A stretch of 64,000 nt of DNA. Origin: Peteryoungia aggregata LMG 23059 (lineage in GTDB: Bacteria; Pseudomonadota; Alphaproteobacteria; Rhizobiales; Rhizobiaceae). The notes below the pieces were generated by a model. That model was not told where the DNA came from and made no database searches. It was given only the letters and a program-made list of their open reading frames with translations. This document shows, one piece after another, positions 56,180 to 64,000 of this stretch. Position numbers and translations under genes: made by a program. The stretch lies in contig NZ_JAUSUW010000006.1 in NCBI RefSeq assembly GCF_030814435.1, positions 248,001 through 312,000 on the forward strand, written 5' to 3'. Position 1 is the stretch's first letter. Each line of letters starts with the position of its first letter.

Positions 56180-56803
56180 TTAATTGGAGCGGGTTGTCCA
56201 AACGATCTGCAAACCGGCAAGGCCGAGCGCCGAACCTGCGATCCGATTCGTTCGGCGGATGACCGCCGGAGACCGCATCAGGGCGCGTGCCCGCCCGGCG
56301 ATATAGACATGACCTCCGACTACGACGACCTCAACCAGGATGATCACACCTGCCAGTGCGGCATAGTCGTTCCAGCCGAAGGTCGCGCCGACGAAGCCAG
56401 GCAGCAGAGCAAGGTAGAACAGCGGCATCTTGGGATTGCCGAGGTTGAGTGCAATCGCGGTCGCGAAGACCTTTGCCAGGTCCCTCTTGCTTTCATGGCC
56501 CGTGACATCGGGCACGACAGGCTCGTCTGTCCACAGACGATAGGCCATGTAGATCAGATAGATCGCGCCTGCATAGCGGATCACCGTCATCACCAGCCCC
56601 ATCTCCTGAGCGATCATCGACAGACCGAAGGCTGCAAGGCCGAGATAGACCAGGATGCCGCAGAGCGTGCCCAGCCCATAGACGATCCCAGATGCTGCAC
56701 CATGCGAGACGGTGCGCGCAACGATCGTCATGTTGTCGGGGCCGGGGCTGGCCGCGAAGACAAAGAAGGCAAGTGCGAAGGTAAGGAGGGCAGAAGCGTC
56801 CAT
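56180..56803 (-). CDS. LysE/RhtB family amino acid exporter
   Basis: 207 residues with five to six helices. The hallmark FFVFAASPGPDNMTIVARTVSHGAASGIVYGLG and NLGNPKMPLFYLALLPGF are present. Exports amino acids or derivatives; substrate unknown. Followed by the rhlE promoter region. Confidence 0.9.
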   Translation of the reverse strand: MDASALLTFALAFFVFAASPGPDNMTIVARTVSHGAASGIVYGLGTLCGILVYLGLAAFGLSMIAQEMGLVMTVIRYAGAIYLIYMAYRLWTDEPVVPDVTGHESKRDLAKVFATAIALNLGNPKMPLFYLALLPGFVGATFGWNDYAALAGVIILVEVVVVGGHVYIAGRARALMRSPAVIRRTNRIAGSALGLAGLQIVWTTRSN

Positions 56804-56851
56804 CGAAGCGATCTCCGGTTGCAGCCAGTCTCTATGCAGCGAGAGTTGCTG

Positions 56852-58162
56852 TCAATTGATCAGCGGGGTGAGCTTCATACCGGCATTGAGGAAACGCATG
56901 GGGTCGACAGGGTCGCCGTTGCGACGGACCTCGTAGTGCAGATGCGGTCCCGTCGAGCGGCCGGTGGAGCCTGAAAGGCCGAGGACCTGGCCTGGTTCGA
57001 TGTCGTCGCCTTCGCTGACCAGGATACGGGACATATGACCGTAACGGGTCGTGAGGCCGAGGCCATGGTCGATTTCCACCATGTTGCCATAGCCGCCGGA
57101 AAAGCCTGCGGTCACCACCTTGCCGGCGCCAGTCGAGCGGATTTCCGTGCCTGTCGGTGCGCGAAAATCAATGCCGGCATGCATGGCGAGCCCGCCGAAG
57201 AACGGATCGGGTCGATTGCCGAATCGGCTGGTGATTTCGTGGCCGGGGGCGGGGTTGGCAAAGGGGAGGCGCTTGGCCGTATCGCGAACAGTTTCCAGCC
57301 GCGTCAATGCGGCGTCGAGAGCGTTGAGCGAGGCGTTGAAGTTGCGGTCGGACTGCGGCGCCAGATAGGGGCCGCCGATCGCATCGGCCACCGGGAGCGA
57401 TGCCTGTTCATCGATCGGGACGCCCTGGCGCTTCAGGATCGCCGCGATCTCGTCGGCAGTCTGGGAGGCGCCGTTCGCCAGTTCATCAATGCGCTGCAAT
57501 TGCTCCGCCTCGATTTCCTTGAGGGAGAGGGTCATGTGAGAGAAGAGCCGGTCGGCACGATCGGCAACGTTTTCGCCGTTCATCGGCACATAGCCGAGGG
57601 CAAGCGCCGGTTTTTCCGCTGGCCGCCCCGCGGCGGAAGACTTGTTTTCACCGAGCAAGGCAGCAAATGCCTGTGTGCCGGTGGAGAGGGCCGCCTGGTC
57701 CTTGCCATCGACAACGGGTTTGTTGGCGGGCACCGGTCCATCGCTCGGCAGGCTGTCAGGAGATTGTCCGCCCTGCAGCAGTTCGCCGATCCGGCCATGA
57801 CGCGAGGTGAGCGCCATCTGCTGTTCCAGCAGTTTTTCAACCTTATCCTCGACCACCTGCTGATCGAGCAGCTGGCGGGAGGTGACACGGTCGACCTGCG
57901 CGCGCAGGGCCGCGATCCGGTCTTCGTATTCATGCTGCATGCGGGCCTGGCGCGCCATCGTTGCGCCGATCAGGTTGTCGCGCAGCACGAGATAGGTTGT
58001 TGCCCCGAGATAGCCGATGGCCATCATGCCGAGAAAGCAGACGCTCAGCGCCACCATCCAGGGACGGATCGTCATATGGCGGATCTGGTCGCCGCTCGCC
58101 AGGATGACGATGTGCTGCTTCTTGCGCTTTCCGAAGACCTGGCTGTTCGAACCCGTCGTCAC
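56852..58162 (-). CDS. M23 family metallopeptidase with coiled coil
   Basis: About 436 residues. Cytoplasmic start, a transmembrane helix (about residues 37-60), a long coiled coil (RMQHEYEDRIAALRAQVDRV...EKLLEQQMALTS), and a C-terminal LytM/M23 domain with HAGIDFRAPTGTEI and HLHYEVRRNGDPVDP. Zinc ligands in this fold are His/Asp and HxH; the first motif (MHAGIDF) and the HLH are visible. Such proteins cleave peptidoglycan or act as EnvC-like activators. GTG 58162 is used; TTG 58174 is an alternative. Confidence 0.88.
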   Translation of the reverse strand: MTTGSNSQVFGKRKKQHIVILASGDQIRHMTIRPWMVALSVCFLGMMAIGYLGATTYLVLRDNLIGATMARQARMQHEYEDRIAALRAQVDRVTSRQLLDQQVVEDKVEKLLEQQMALTSRHGRIGELLQGGQSPDSLPSDGPVPANKPVVDGKDQAALSTGTQAFAALLGENKSSAAGRPAEKPALALGYVPMNGENVADRADRLFSHMTLSLKEIEAEQLQRIDELANGASQTADEIAAILKRQGVPIDEQASLPVADAIGGPYLAPQSDRNFNASLNALDAALTRLETVRDTAKRLPFANPAPGHEITSRFGNRPDPFFGGLAMHAGIDFRAPTGTEIRSTGAGKVVTAGFSGGYGNMVEIDHGLGLTTRYGHMSRILVSEGDDIEPGQVLGLSGSTGRSTGPHLHYEVRRNGDPVDPMRFLNAGMKLTPLIN

Positions 58163-58261
58163 GCTGACCCCCAATCATGCCGGGTGGATCGCTGCCACGC
58201 GTCTGCCCGATGCGGCGAGTCGCCTGTCCGATCCGCCTTTAGCAGTTACGCATAATTAGGG

Positions 58262-58276
58262 TTAATGAACCGTTAG
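58262..58276. promoter_or_regulatory. Possible CtrA-like half motif
   Basis: TTAA-N7-TTAG differs by one base from the TTAA-N7-TTAA site of the cell-cycle regulator CtrA and lies 100 bases upstream of the M23 peptidase start. Weak; a single near-match is expected by chance now and then. Confidence 0.25.
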
Positions 58277-58293
58277 GCGTTTGGAATTGCGTG

Positions 58294-59139
58294 TCAAACG
58301 GACGAGTTGTTCTTGGACGACAGCGACCGGTAGAAGGACGGGGTGAGCCCGGCCTCGGCGCGGGCGACATCGTTGAACGGCGCTTTCAATTGGCCGCGGA
58401 AGTTGGCGCGCACGAGGTCCTGGAATGCCTTGGCCGGATCGCGCTTCTCGCGGGCGCAGATAAACCGGAACCATTTAGCCCCCACTGCGACGTGTCCCTT
58501 CTCATCTTCGTAGATGACCTTCAGCACATCGGCGCTCTCGATGTCACCCGTTTCGCGCATCTTGTCTTGAAGCGAAGGGGTTACGTCGAGACCGCGGGCT
58601 TCGAGAATGAGGGGCACCACGGCGAGGCGGGCGGTCAGGTCGTTCTTCGTCGAATGTGCCGCCTGCCAGAGCCCGTCATGGGCGGGCATGTCGCCATAGT
58701 CGGCTCCAAGTACCCTCAACCGGTCGCGCACCAGCTTGAAATGCTTGGCTTCCTCATAGGCCACCTTCATCCAGCCATCGAAGAAGGAATGTGGCACAGG
58801 CTCCTTTGCAAAGCGTGCGACTATGTCGAGGGCGAGGTCGACCGCGTTGAGTTCGATATGGGCGAGCGCATGCAGAAGTGCGATTCGGCCGGGGAGGGTG
58901 TGCAACGAGCGCTTCCCAACCGCCTTGGGCGGCACGAGTTCTGGCTTGTCCGGGCGGCCCGGCCGATCGGGGAGCTGCGAATCGAGCGGCGAGCGCAAAG
59001 ACAGGCGTCGCTCCTGCCAGCGGATCGCTGCGGTTTGAGCGAGCGCCGTCTTCTCGTCGAGGTCGGCGCTCAGGATTGCGAGAGTGGCAGCGCCGCGAAG
59101 GGAATGGAAAGCCGTCTCGGGCTGCATCTTCTCGGGCAT
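58294..59139 (-). CDS. DUF455 ferritin-like protein
   Basis: 281 residues. DUF455 is a ferritin-like four-helix family. Possible metal ligands sit in HALAHIELNAVDLALDI, YEEAKHFKLVRDRL, EARGLDVTP and YEDEKGHVAVG (two ExxH pairs). Located one base after bcp on the same strand, so likely co-translated with the peroxiredoxin. Activity is unknown; a di-iron or radical enzyme is suggested by the ligands. Confidence 0.87.
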   Translation of the reverse strand: MPEKMQPETAFHSLRGAATLAILSADLDEKTALAQTAAIRWQERRLSLRSPLDSQLPDRPGRPDKPELVPPKAVGKRSLHTLPGRIALLHALAHIELNAVDLALDIVARFAKEPVPHSFFDGWMKVAYEEAKHFKLVRDRLRVLGADYGDMPAHDGLWQAAHSTKNDLTARLAVVPLILEARGLDVTPSLQDKMRETGDIESADVLKVIYEDEKGHVAVGAKWFRFICAREKRDPAKAFQDLVRANFRGQLKAPFNDVARAEAGLTPSFYRSLSSKNNSSV

Positions 59140-59140
59140 G

Positions 59141-59608
59141 TCAGAGGGCCTGCGCCGCCTTTAGCACGGCCTCTGCATGGCCGGGTACCTTCACCTTGCG
59201 CCAGACCTCGGCAATCTTGCCGGACTTGTCGATGAGGAAGGTCGAGCGCTCCACGCCCATATAGGTCTTGCCGTACATGCTCTTTTCCTTCCAGACGCCG
59301 TAGGCTTCGAGCGCCTTGTGCTCTTCGTCGGCGGCCAGCACGACAGAGAGGTTGTGCTTGGCGGCAAACTTGTCGTGGCTCTTCACCGAATCAGGCGAGA
59401 CACCGATCACGCTTGCCCCGAGTTTCTCAAACTCGGCGGTGAGGCCGGTGAAATCGATCGCTTCTGTCGTGCAGCCGCTCGTGTCGTCTTTCGGGTAGAA
59501 GTAGAGAATCACCGGTTTTCCGGCAAAATCGGAGAGTGAAACGGTGCCGCCGCCGTTGCGGGGCAGGGAGAAATCGGGGGCCATGTCCCCGGCAGTCAAA
59601 TCCGTCAT
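59141..59608 (-). CDS. bcp: Thioredoxin-dependent thiol peroxidase (Bcp-type)
   Basis: 155 residues of the BCP/PrxQ group. The peroxidatic Cys46 is in DDTSGCTTEAIDF. The position of the usual resolving cysteine, five residues later, is Ile, so this is an atypical 1-Cys form or resolves elsewhere. ATG 59608 is the family start. Reduces hydroperoxides using thioredoxin. Confidence 0.95.
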   Translation of the reverse strand: MTDLTAGDMAPDFSLPRNGGGTVSLSDFAGKPVILYFYPKDDTSGCTTEAIDFTGLTAEFEKLGASVIGVSPDSVKSHDKFAAKHNLSVVLAADEEHKALEAYGVWKEKSMYGKTYMGVERSTFLIDKSGKIAEVWRKVKVPGHAEAVLKAAQAL

Positions 59609-59730
59609 GGGATAACCTTTCTTTTGCCCGTTTTGTGGGTGAATGTGGGCGTCTTCGATATATAGTCCGCTCCGACGTCGTCCAGAGCGACTTGTTAGCG
59701 GCATCGATCGACGGAGACAATCACCAGGAC

Positions 59731-62700
59731 ATGTCGGAGATCCGGGGCGAAAAGCTACGGTTTCGCAAGCGGGACATCGTGCCGCTGCATGCCCTTCCGT
59801 CTGCTCAGACCGAAGATCCCCTCATCGTGCATTGTCCACCGCCAAAGCGCTCCATGATGCGAAGCGTGTTGCGGGTGCTCGGGGGCTTCGCCGGGCTTTG
59901 GCTGGTGGTCTTCTTCGGGGTTTATGCGGTAGTCGAAAGCGGCACGCTCGACGCGGCACTTGCCCAGCGCGCACAAACTGTTCTCAACAATGCCGTCGGG
60001 CCGCAATTCGTTGCGGAGATCGGCGCGACGGAGGTGCGGTTTGTCAATGGTCTGGAGCTGACGGTCGAGGCGCGCGACGTCACGTTGCATGAGCAGGTGG
60101 ACGGCCAGCAGGTCGCCCTGACCCGGTCCGTTCGCTTCATCCTCGAGCCTCTCGCCTTGCTTGGTGGCCGCTTTTCGATCCGTGAGGTGGTGAGCGAGGG
60201 CATCAATCTCGACGCCACGGTCCTTCCCAAGGGCGAGCCGCTCGACCTCTCTGGGATGCGGATCGACGAGATCCCAACACATCTGGCGGGTGCATTTGAT
60301 CAGCTGGATCGCCTGCAGGGGATTATCGCCCGCGGTGGTCTCGACCGGATGAGGATAGGCGGCCTGGAGATCGCCTCCACCAGCACCAGCGGTCGTCCGA
60401 TGACGCTCGCAATCGACGACATCGCGCTTGAGCGCGGCGAGGATGATTCTCTGTCCGTCTTCGGAGCCATTTCGGTCAATGGGCAGCAGACCGAGCTCAC
60501 CGCCCTGACCACCAATGTCGATGGACGCGCCCAATCGCTCACCATGCGCGTGGCCGATGTGCGGGTAACGCCGTTCCTGCTTCGGCGATCGATGTCGGGA
60601 GCCGCGCGCCAGGGAATTGATGGTTCGGCCGAGCTTCTGCTGAATGCGCGTCGTGCCGATAGCGTCGTGAAGGCCCCCCAGGTCTCGCTCGCCGTCAACA
60701 TCCGCAATGCCGGCTTCTATTCGGACGGTCAGCGTCAGGATCTGAGTGAGGCCAGGCTCAAATTCTCCTACGACTTCGGCAAGGGCACCATCGAAGTCGC
60801 AGATTCGGTTGCCCGCTTCGGAGAGACGGTGTTCCCGCTGTCCGGGGGGCTGATCGATCTCGACCGCTTGCCGGAGGGCCCGAATTTCGGCAAGGGCTTC
60901 GGCATCGACCTCGTGGTGACCGAGGGGCGCGCCTATGTGCCGAGCGCCGGCGAGGCTGCATTTCCCTTCTTCCTCAAGGGTTACGGTCGCTATCTCGTCG
61001 AGGACAAGCGCCTGCAACTCGACGCGCTCGACGTCTCCACGCCGAACGGCAACATGCGCGGCAAGCTACAGATCCGCTTCGGCGGCACGGGGCCGGAGAT
61101 CCGCTTCAACGCTGCCGTCGAAAACATGCGATCGACTGCGGTGAAGCAGTTGTGGCCCTACTGGATTGCTTCCAAGCCCAGACAATGGGTTCTGGAGAAC
61201 ATCTTTGGGGGTGTTATTCCTCGCGGGACGATCGATGTGTTCATTCCGCAGAACCGCCTGTCGATCGAGCCGAAGCCGGTACGGCTGAACGGCGACGAGT
61301 TGAAAATCGGGTTCGATCTTGAGGATGCGCGCATCAATCTGACGGGCGAACTCCCGCCGCTGCGCGATGTCTATGGTCGCTTCGACATGGTGGGAGAGCG
61401 GATCGATATCGGCATCCGATCAGCTGGGTCTTTCTTCCCGTCCGGGCGTATGGTCAACCTGGATAGTGGTCGTTTCGTGCTGCAGAACAGCTATGAAAAG
61501 CCGTTGATGGCTGACATCGATATCAATGTCAGCGGTGCGGCGGATGCCGTGGCCGAACTCGTTTCCTTCAAGCCGATCGAAGCCTTGCGCGTCGTTGATT
61601 TCAAGCCTGAGGATTTCTCCGGAAAAGTGCGTGGCCGCGCCGCGATCAGGGTGGGGCTGGTGCCCGACCAGTCGCCGCCGCCGTCCGTCTGGAGTGCTAC
61701 GGTAGAACTTGAGGATGTCGATATCGTGAAACCGTTTGACGGCCGGCAAATTGCCGACGTCACGGGCACGCTGTCTGTCGATGTGGACAAGGCGGAGCTC
61801 GATGCCGCCGCTCGGATCGACGATGTTCCCATGGATGTGGAATTGATCGAGCCGATCCGGCGCGGCGCCGGCGAGGTGGAGCGCCAGCGCATTGTCACGG
61901 CGACCCTCGACAACGCGATGCGGGAAAAGCTGGTGCCCGGGCTCGGTGACATCGTCGATGGACCGCTGAAATTCGAACTGCGGCGCGTCGATGACAACAA
62001 GCAGGCCGCTTCCGTCGATCTTCGCTCGGCGACGCTCACCATACCGTGGATCGGTTGGTCGAAAGGGCAGGGGATCGCGGCGACAGCAAAGTTCGAATTG
62101 TCAAAAAGTGGCGATCAGTCACTGATCGAGAAGTTTGTCCTCGACGGTGATGGCTTTGGCGCCGTGGGTGAGATGTCCGCCAATGACAAGGGCCTGGTTG
62201 CCGCCAAATTCTCGCGCGTGCGGCTGTCCGCCGAAGATGACGTATCGCTCACCGTGCGCGTCAACAAGGGTGTCTACACGGTCGTGGCCAACGGGCGGGC
62301 CTTTGACGCCCGATCGCTGATTTCGACGGTCCAGAGGCCGGCGCAGAGCCGGTCCGGTACTGTCGCGACGCGGACCTCGCTGCGTGTCGAGGGGCAGTTC
62401 GAACGCATTCTCGGCTTCGGCGGCGAACAGCTTTCCGGCGTTTCACTTGTCTACGCCTCCAGCAAGGGGCGGCTCAATGCCGTCGATTTTTCCGGGGTTA
62501 CTGGCAGCGGCCAGGCGCTGGTTGGCAAGCTACGTCAGGCGGAGGGGCCGCGGGAATTGTCGGTGACGACGAGTGACGCGGGTGCCGTGCTGCGCTTTCT
62601 CGATACCTATAATCGGCTCGGTGGCGGGCTGGCCAATATGCGCCTGACGGAGGTGCGCGAAGGTTCCTGGAGCGGCAATCTGGATCTGCGGAATTTCAGG

Positions 62701-63147
62701 GTCGAAAACGAAGAGCGCCTGCAAAACATCGTCACGGCACCGACAGGTGCGGATGGGCGCAGCCTTAACAGCGCGGTGCGCAGCAACATCGATGTCAGTT
62801 CTGCCCGGTTTCAACGCGCCTTTGCAAGGCTCGCCGTGGTCGACGGCACGCTCAGTGTCGAGAACGGCATCGTGCGTGGCGAACAGGTGGGGGCGACCTT
62901 CCAGGGGATCGTTCGCGACAAGTCCGGGCGTATCGATCTCACCGGGACCTTCATGCCGGCCTATGGTCTGAACCGGCTGTTCGGTGAATTGCCGGTGATC
63001 GGAGCCATTCTCGGCAATGGCCGCGATCGGGGATTGCTGGGGATAACGTTCAAGCTGACTGGTGCGACTGCGAAGCCCAATCTCGTCGTCAATCCTCTGT
63101 CGATCATTGCACCCGGTGTTTTCCGGCAGATTTTCGAATTCCGTTGA
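59731..63147 (+). CDS. AsmA/DUF3971-like giant membrane-anchored protein
   Basis: 1,138 residues. Short cytoplasmic start, one transmembrane helix (about residues 45-68), then a long periplasmic beta-rich body in which DUF3971 and an AsmA_2-like C-terminus can be followed (YVPSAGEAAFPFFLKGYGRY; SGNLDLRNFRVENEERLQNIV; VPLNRLFGELPVIG-like ending). Proteins of this class (YhdP, TamB, AsmA) form bridge-like channels that carry phospholipids to the outer membrane. ATG 59731 has AGGA upstream. It is divergent from bcp. Confidence 0.85.
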   Translation: MSEIRGEKLRFRKRDIVPLHALPSAQTEDPLIVHCPPPKRSMMRSVLRVLGGFAGLWLVVFFGVYAVVESGTLDAALAQRAQTVLNNAVGPQFVAEIGATEVRFVNGLELTVEARDVTLHEQVDGQQVALTRSVRFILEPLALLGGRFSIREVVSEGINLDATVLPKGEPLDLSGMRIDEIPTHLAGAFDQLDRLQGIIARGGLDRMRIGGLEIASTSTSGRPMTLAIDDIALERGEDDSLSVFGAISVNGQQTELTALTTNVDGRAQSLTMRVADVRVTPFLLRRSMSGAARQGIDGSAELLLNARRADSVVKAPQVSLAVNIRNAGFYSDGQRQDLSEARLKFSYDFGKGTIEVADSVARFGETVFPLSGGLIDLDRLPEGPNFGKGFGIDLVVTEGRAYVPSAGEAAFPFFLKGYGRYLVEDKRLQLDALDVSTPNGNMRGKLQIRFGGTGPEIRFNAAVENMRSTAVKQLWPYWIASKPRQWVLENIFGGVIPRGTIDVFIPQNRLSIEPKPVRLNGDELKIGFDLEDARINLTGELPPLRDVYGRFDMVGERIDIGIRSAGSFFPSGRMVNLDSGRFVLQNSYEKPLMADIDINVSGAADAVAELVSFKPIEALRVVDFKPEDFSGKVRGRAAIRVGLVPDQSPPPSVWSATVELEDVDIVKPFDGRQIADVTGTLSVDVDKAELDAAARIDDVPMDVELIEPIRRGAGEVERQRIVTATLDNAMREKLVPGLGDIVDGPLKFELRRVDDNKQAASVDLRSATLTIPWIGWSKGQGIAATAKFELSKSGDQSLIEKFVLDGDGFGAVGEMSANDKGLVAAKFSRVRLSAEDDVSLTVRVNKGVYTVVANGRAFDARSLISTVQRPAQSRSGTVATRTSLRVEGQFERILGFGGEQLSGVSLVYASSKGRLNAVDFSGVTGSGQALVGKLRQAEGPRELSVTTSDAGAVLRFLDTYNRLGGGLANMRLTEVREGSWSGNLDLRNFRVENEERLQNIVTAPTGADGRSLNSAVRSNIDVSSARFQRAFARLAVVDGTLSVENGIVRGEQVGATFQGIVRDKSGRIDLTGTFMPAYGLNRLFGELPVIGAILGNGRDRGLLGITFKLTGATAKPNLVVNPLSIIAPGVFRQIFEFR

Positions 63148-63157
63148 GGCCCATTCG

Positions 63158-63832
63158 TCAGTCGCGTTCGATGATGATCACCGGAAGTGCGAGATTGCGG
63201 GCCGCGATCAGCTTTGCATAACCGGCCGGCCCCCCGGAATTGCGGCAGACCAGATGCGTCACGCCGTGGGCGGTGAAGAGATCCGCTTCCTGGTTCGCCG
63301 TGCTGGCCGGTTTTCCAAGAACCACGAGATGATCGGCAAACGGCAGGGGTCCCTCCGGTGCATCGACCATTCGGATCACGAAACGGCAATCGCTTCGCGT
63401 CGTGAAGGCGTGAAGATACTGCCGACCGAGGGCGAGGAATGCGGTCGCGCCTGGCGGCAATGTCTCGGCTGCAGCCTCGAGCGATGCCACGGGTTTCCAT
63501 CGGTCTCCCGGTTGCTTTTGCCAGCGGGGTCGCAGGTGCTGTTCGAGGATCACTCCGGTCATGGCACTGGCCTTGATGGCGTTTTCGCTGATGCGGTGTG
63601 CAAAGGGATGCGTCGCGTCGATCAGCCGGCAGAAACCCTCCTGGCGCAGATAGGCGGCCAGCCCCTCGGCCCCTCCGAAGCCGCCAATCCTGACAGCACC
63701 GGCTGGCATTGCCGGATCGATCGTCCGCCCGGCGAGCGACGTGGTGACAAGATGGCCTTCCGCGACCAGTCGTTCGGCAAGGAGGCGTGCTTCTGCCGTC
63801 CCCCCGAGAATGAGGATCCTCTGTCTCGCCAT
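63158..63832 (-). CDS. cobK: Precorrin-6A reductase
   Basis: 224 residues. Start MARQRILILGGTAEARLLAERLVAEG, then IDATHPFAHRISENAIKAS and the late GGPAGYAKLIAARNLALPVIIIERD, all CobK signatures. Reduces precorrin-6A to dihydroprecorrin-6 in cobalamin synthesis. GGTGA supports ATG 63832. Convergent with the AsmA-like gene; follows cbiD on the same strand. Confidence 0.94.
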   Translation of the reverse strand: MARQRILILGGTAEARLLAERLVAEGHLVTTSLAGRTIDPAMPAGAVRIGGFGGAEGLAAYLRQEGFCRLIDATHPFAHRISENAIKASAMTGVILEQHLRPRWQKQPGDRWKPVASLEAAAETLPPGATAFLALGRQYLHAFTTRSDCRFVIRMVDAPEGPLPFADHLVVLGKPASTANQEADLFTAHGVTHLVCRNSGGPAGYAKLIAARNLALPVIIIERD

Positions 63833-63839
63833 CGTCGGG

Positions 63840-64000
63840 TCACCTGGCATTTGCGATGATCGTTCCCTTGCGATCGGTCACGAGGACATCGACCGTGACC
63901 CCGCTGTCCCGCAGCACGCCTTCGGCTGTTCGCTTCGCAGCCTCGGCGACCGGCTGCGCGATGTCTATCCCCGCAGCCGACAGGATCTGGAGGACTTCCA
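63840..64000 (-). CDS. cbiD: CbiD, cobalt-precorrin-5B C1-methyltransferase (C-terminal end)
   Basis: 53 codons before the TGA at 63842-63840. The visible end (GVLRDSGVTVDVLVTDRKGT, IIANAR) matches the C-terminus of CbiD proteins. In rhizobia CbiD-type enzymes stand in for CobF, so pairing with cobK fits a corrin-ring block. The rest lies beyond the window. Confidence 0.7.
   Translation of the reverse strand, partial: EVLQILSAAGIDIAQPVAEAAKRTAEGVLRDSGVTVDVLVTDRKGTIIANAR

Noticed and set aside
58262..58276. CtrA operator for the M23 peptidase
   Set aside because: Single near-match (TTAA-N7-TTAG) with no second site; kept only as a low-confidence note.

Overview
The window reads as chromosomal DNA of a Rhizobiaceae-type alphaproteobacterium (Rhizobium/Agrobacterium relatives; species not determinable by reading). 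Evidence: recA followed by alaS with GAAC-N7-GAAC type SOS boxes; the split FGAM synthase set purL/purQ/purS with purC; DUF1127 and DUF1476 proteins; a cobK-cbiD cobalamin pair; high GC; several TTG/GTG starts backed by ribosome binding sites; many ATGA/TTGA/GTGA translational couplings. Nearly all of it is coding. I found no rRNA, tRNA, insertion sequence, prophage or CRISPR array, so this is core chromosome rather than a mobile island.

Layout. 0-12 kb: a divergent gene start, recA, alaS, a membrane diguanylate cyclase, a SulP transporter with a tiny overlapping leader ORF, icd, a secreted protein, a TrmJ-like tRNA methyltransferase and murI, then a 30-residue small ORF and a DUF1127 gene bracketed by hairpins. 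12-20 kb: MFS exporter, HerA-like ATPase, chemoreceptor, pepT, D-Ala-D-Ala carboxypeptidase. 20-30.7 kb: rpsD with a structured leader, glsA, ttcA, then a stretch carrying two inositol-phosphatase paralogues and two paralogous membrane proteins with an alpha/beta-hydrolase nucleophile motif, interleaved with an ICMT-like methyltransferase, a Tat-type hydrolase, a Bcr/CflA-like MFS, grxD and a small basic protein. 30.7-46 kb: bolA and purL; a MocR-type regulator divergent from a second DUF1127 gene over a shared palindromic operator; purQ/purS/purC with a small coiled-coil gene inside; DUF1476; a large PAS-GGDEF-EAL protein; purB and an rpe operon. 46-54 kb: SDR, binding protein, flavin reductase and a tightly coupled molybdenum-hydroxylase maturation operon (MoxR AAA+, CoxE-like VWA, split XdhC, MobA-like fusion) without any hydroxylase structural genes in view. 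54-64 kb: Nudix, rhlE, LysE exporter, M23 peptidase, DUF455, Bcp, a 1,138-residue AsmA/DUF3971 protein, cobK and the 3' end of cbiD.

How it fits together. Five purine genes lie within 13 kb. TrmJ-like and TtcA enzymes both act on tRNA position 32. BolA and monothiol glutaredoxin are known Fe-S partners. The CoxD/CoxE/XdhC/MobA set assembles sulfurated Mo cofactor for an enzyme encoded elsewhere. The most promising undescribed elements are: (i) the MocR regulator that appears to repress itself from a nearly leaderless promoter while sharing half-sites with a DUF1127 gene; (ii) the duplicated IMPase plus membrane-hydrolase module with a coupled methyltransferase; (iii) 15-bp direct repeats two helical turns apart over the rhlE promoter; (iv) the three-hairpin rpsD leader; (v) the small ORFs at 11841 and 7209. 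All coordinates, motifs and pairings were read by eye; no database search or folding program was run.
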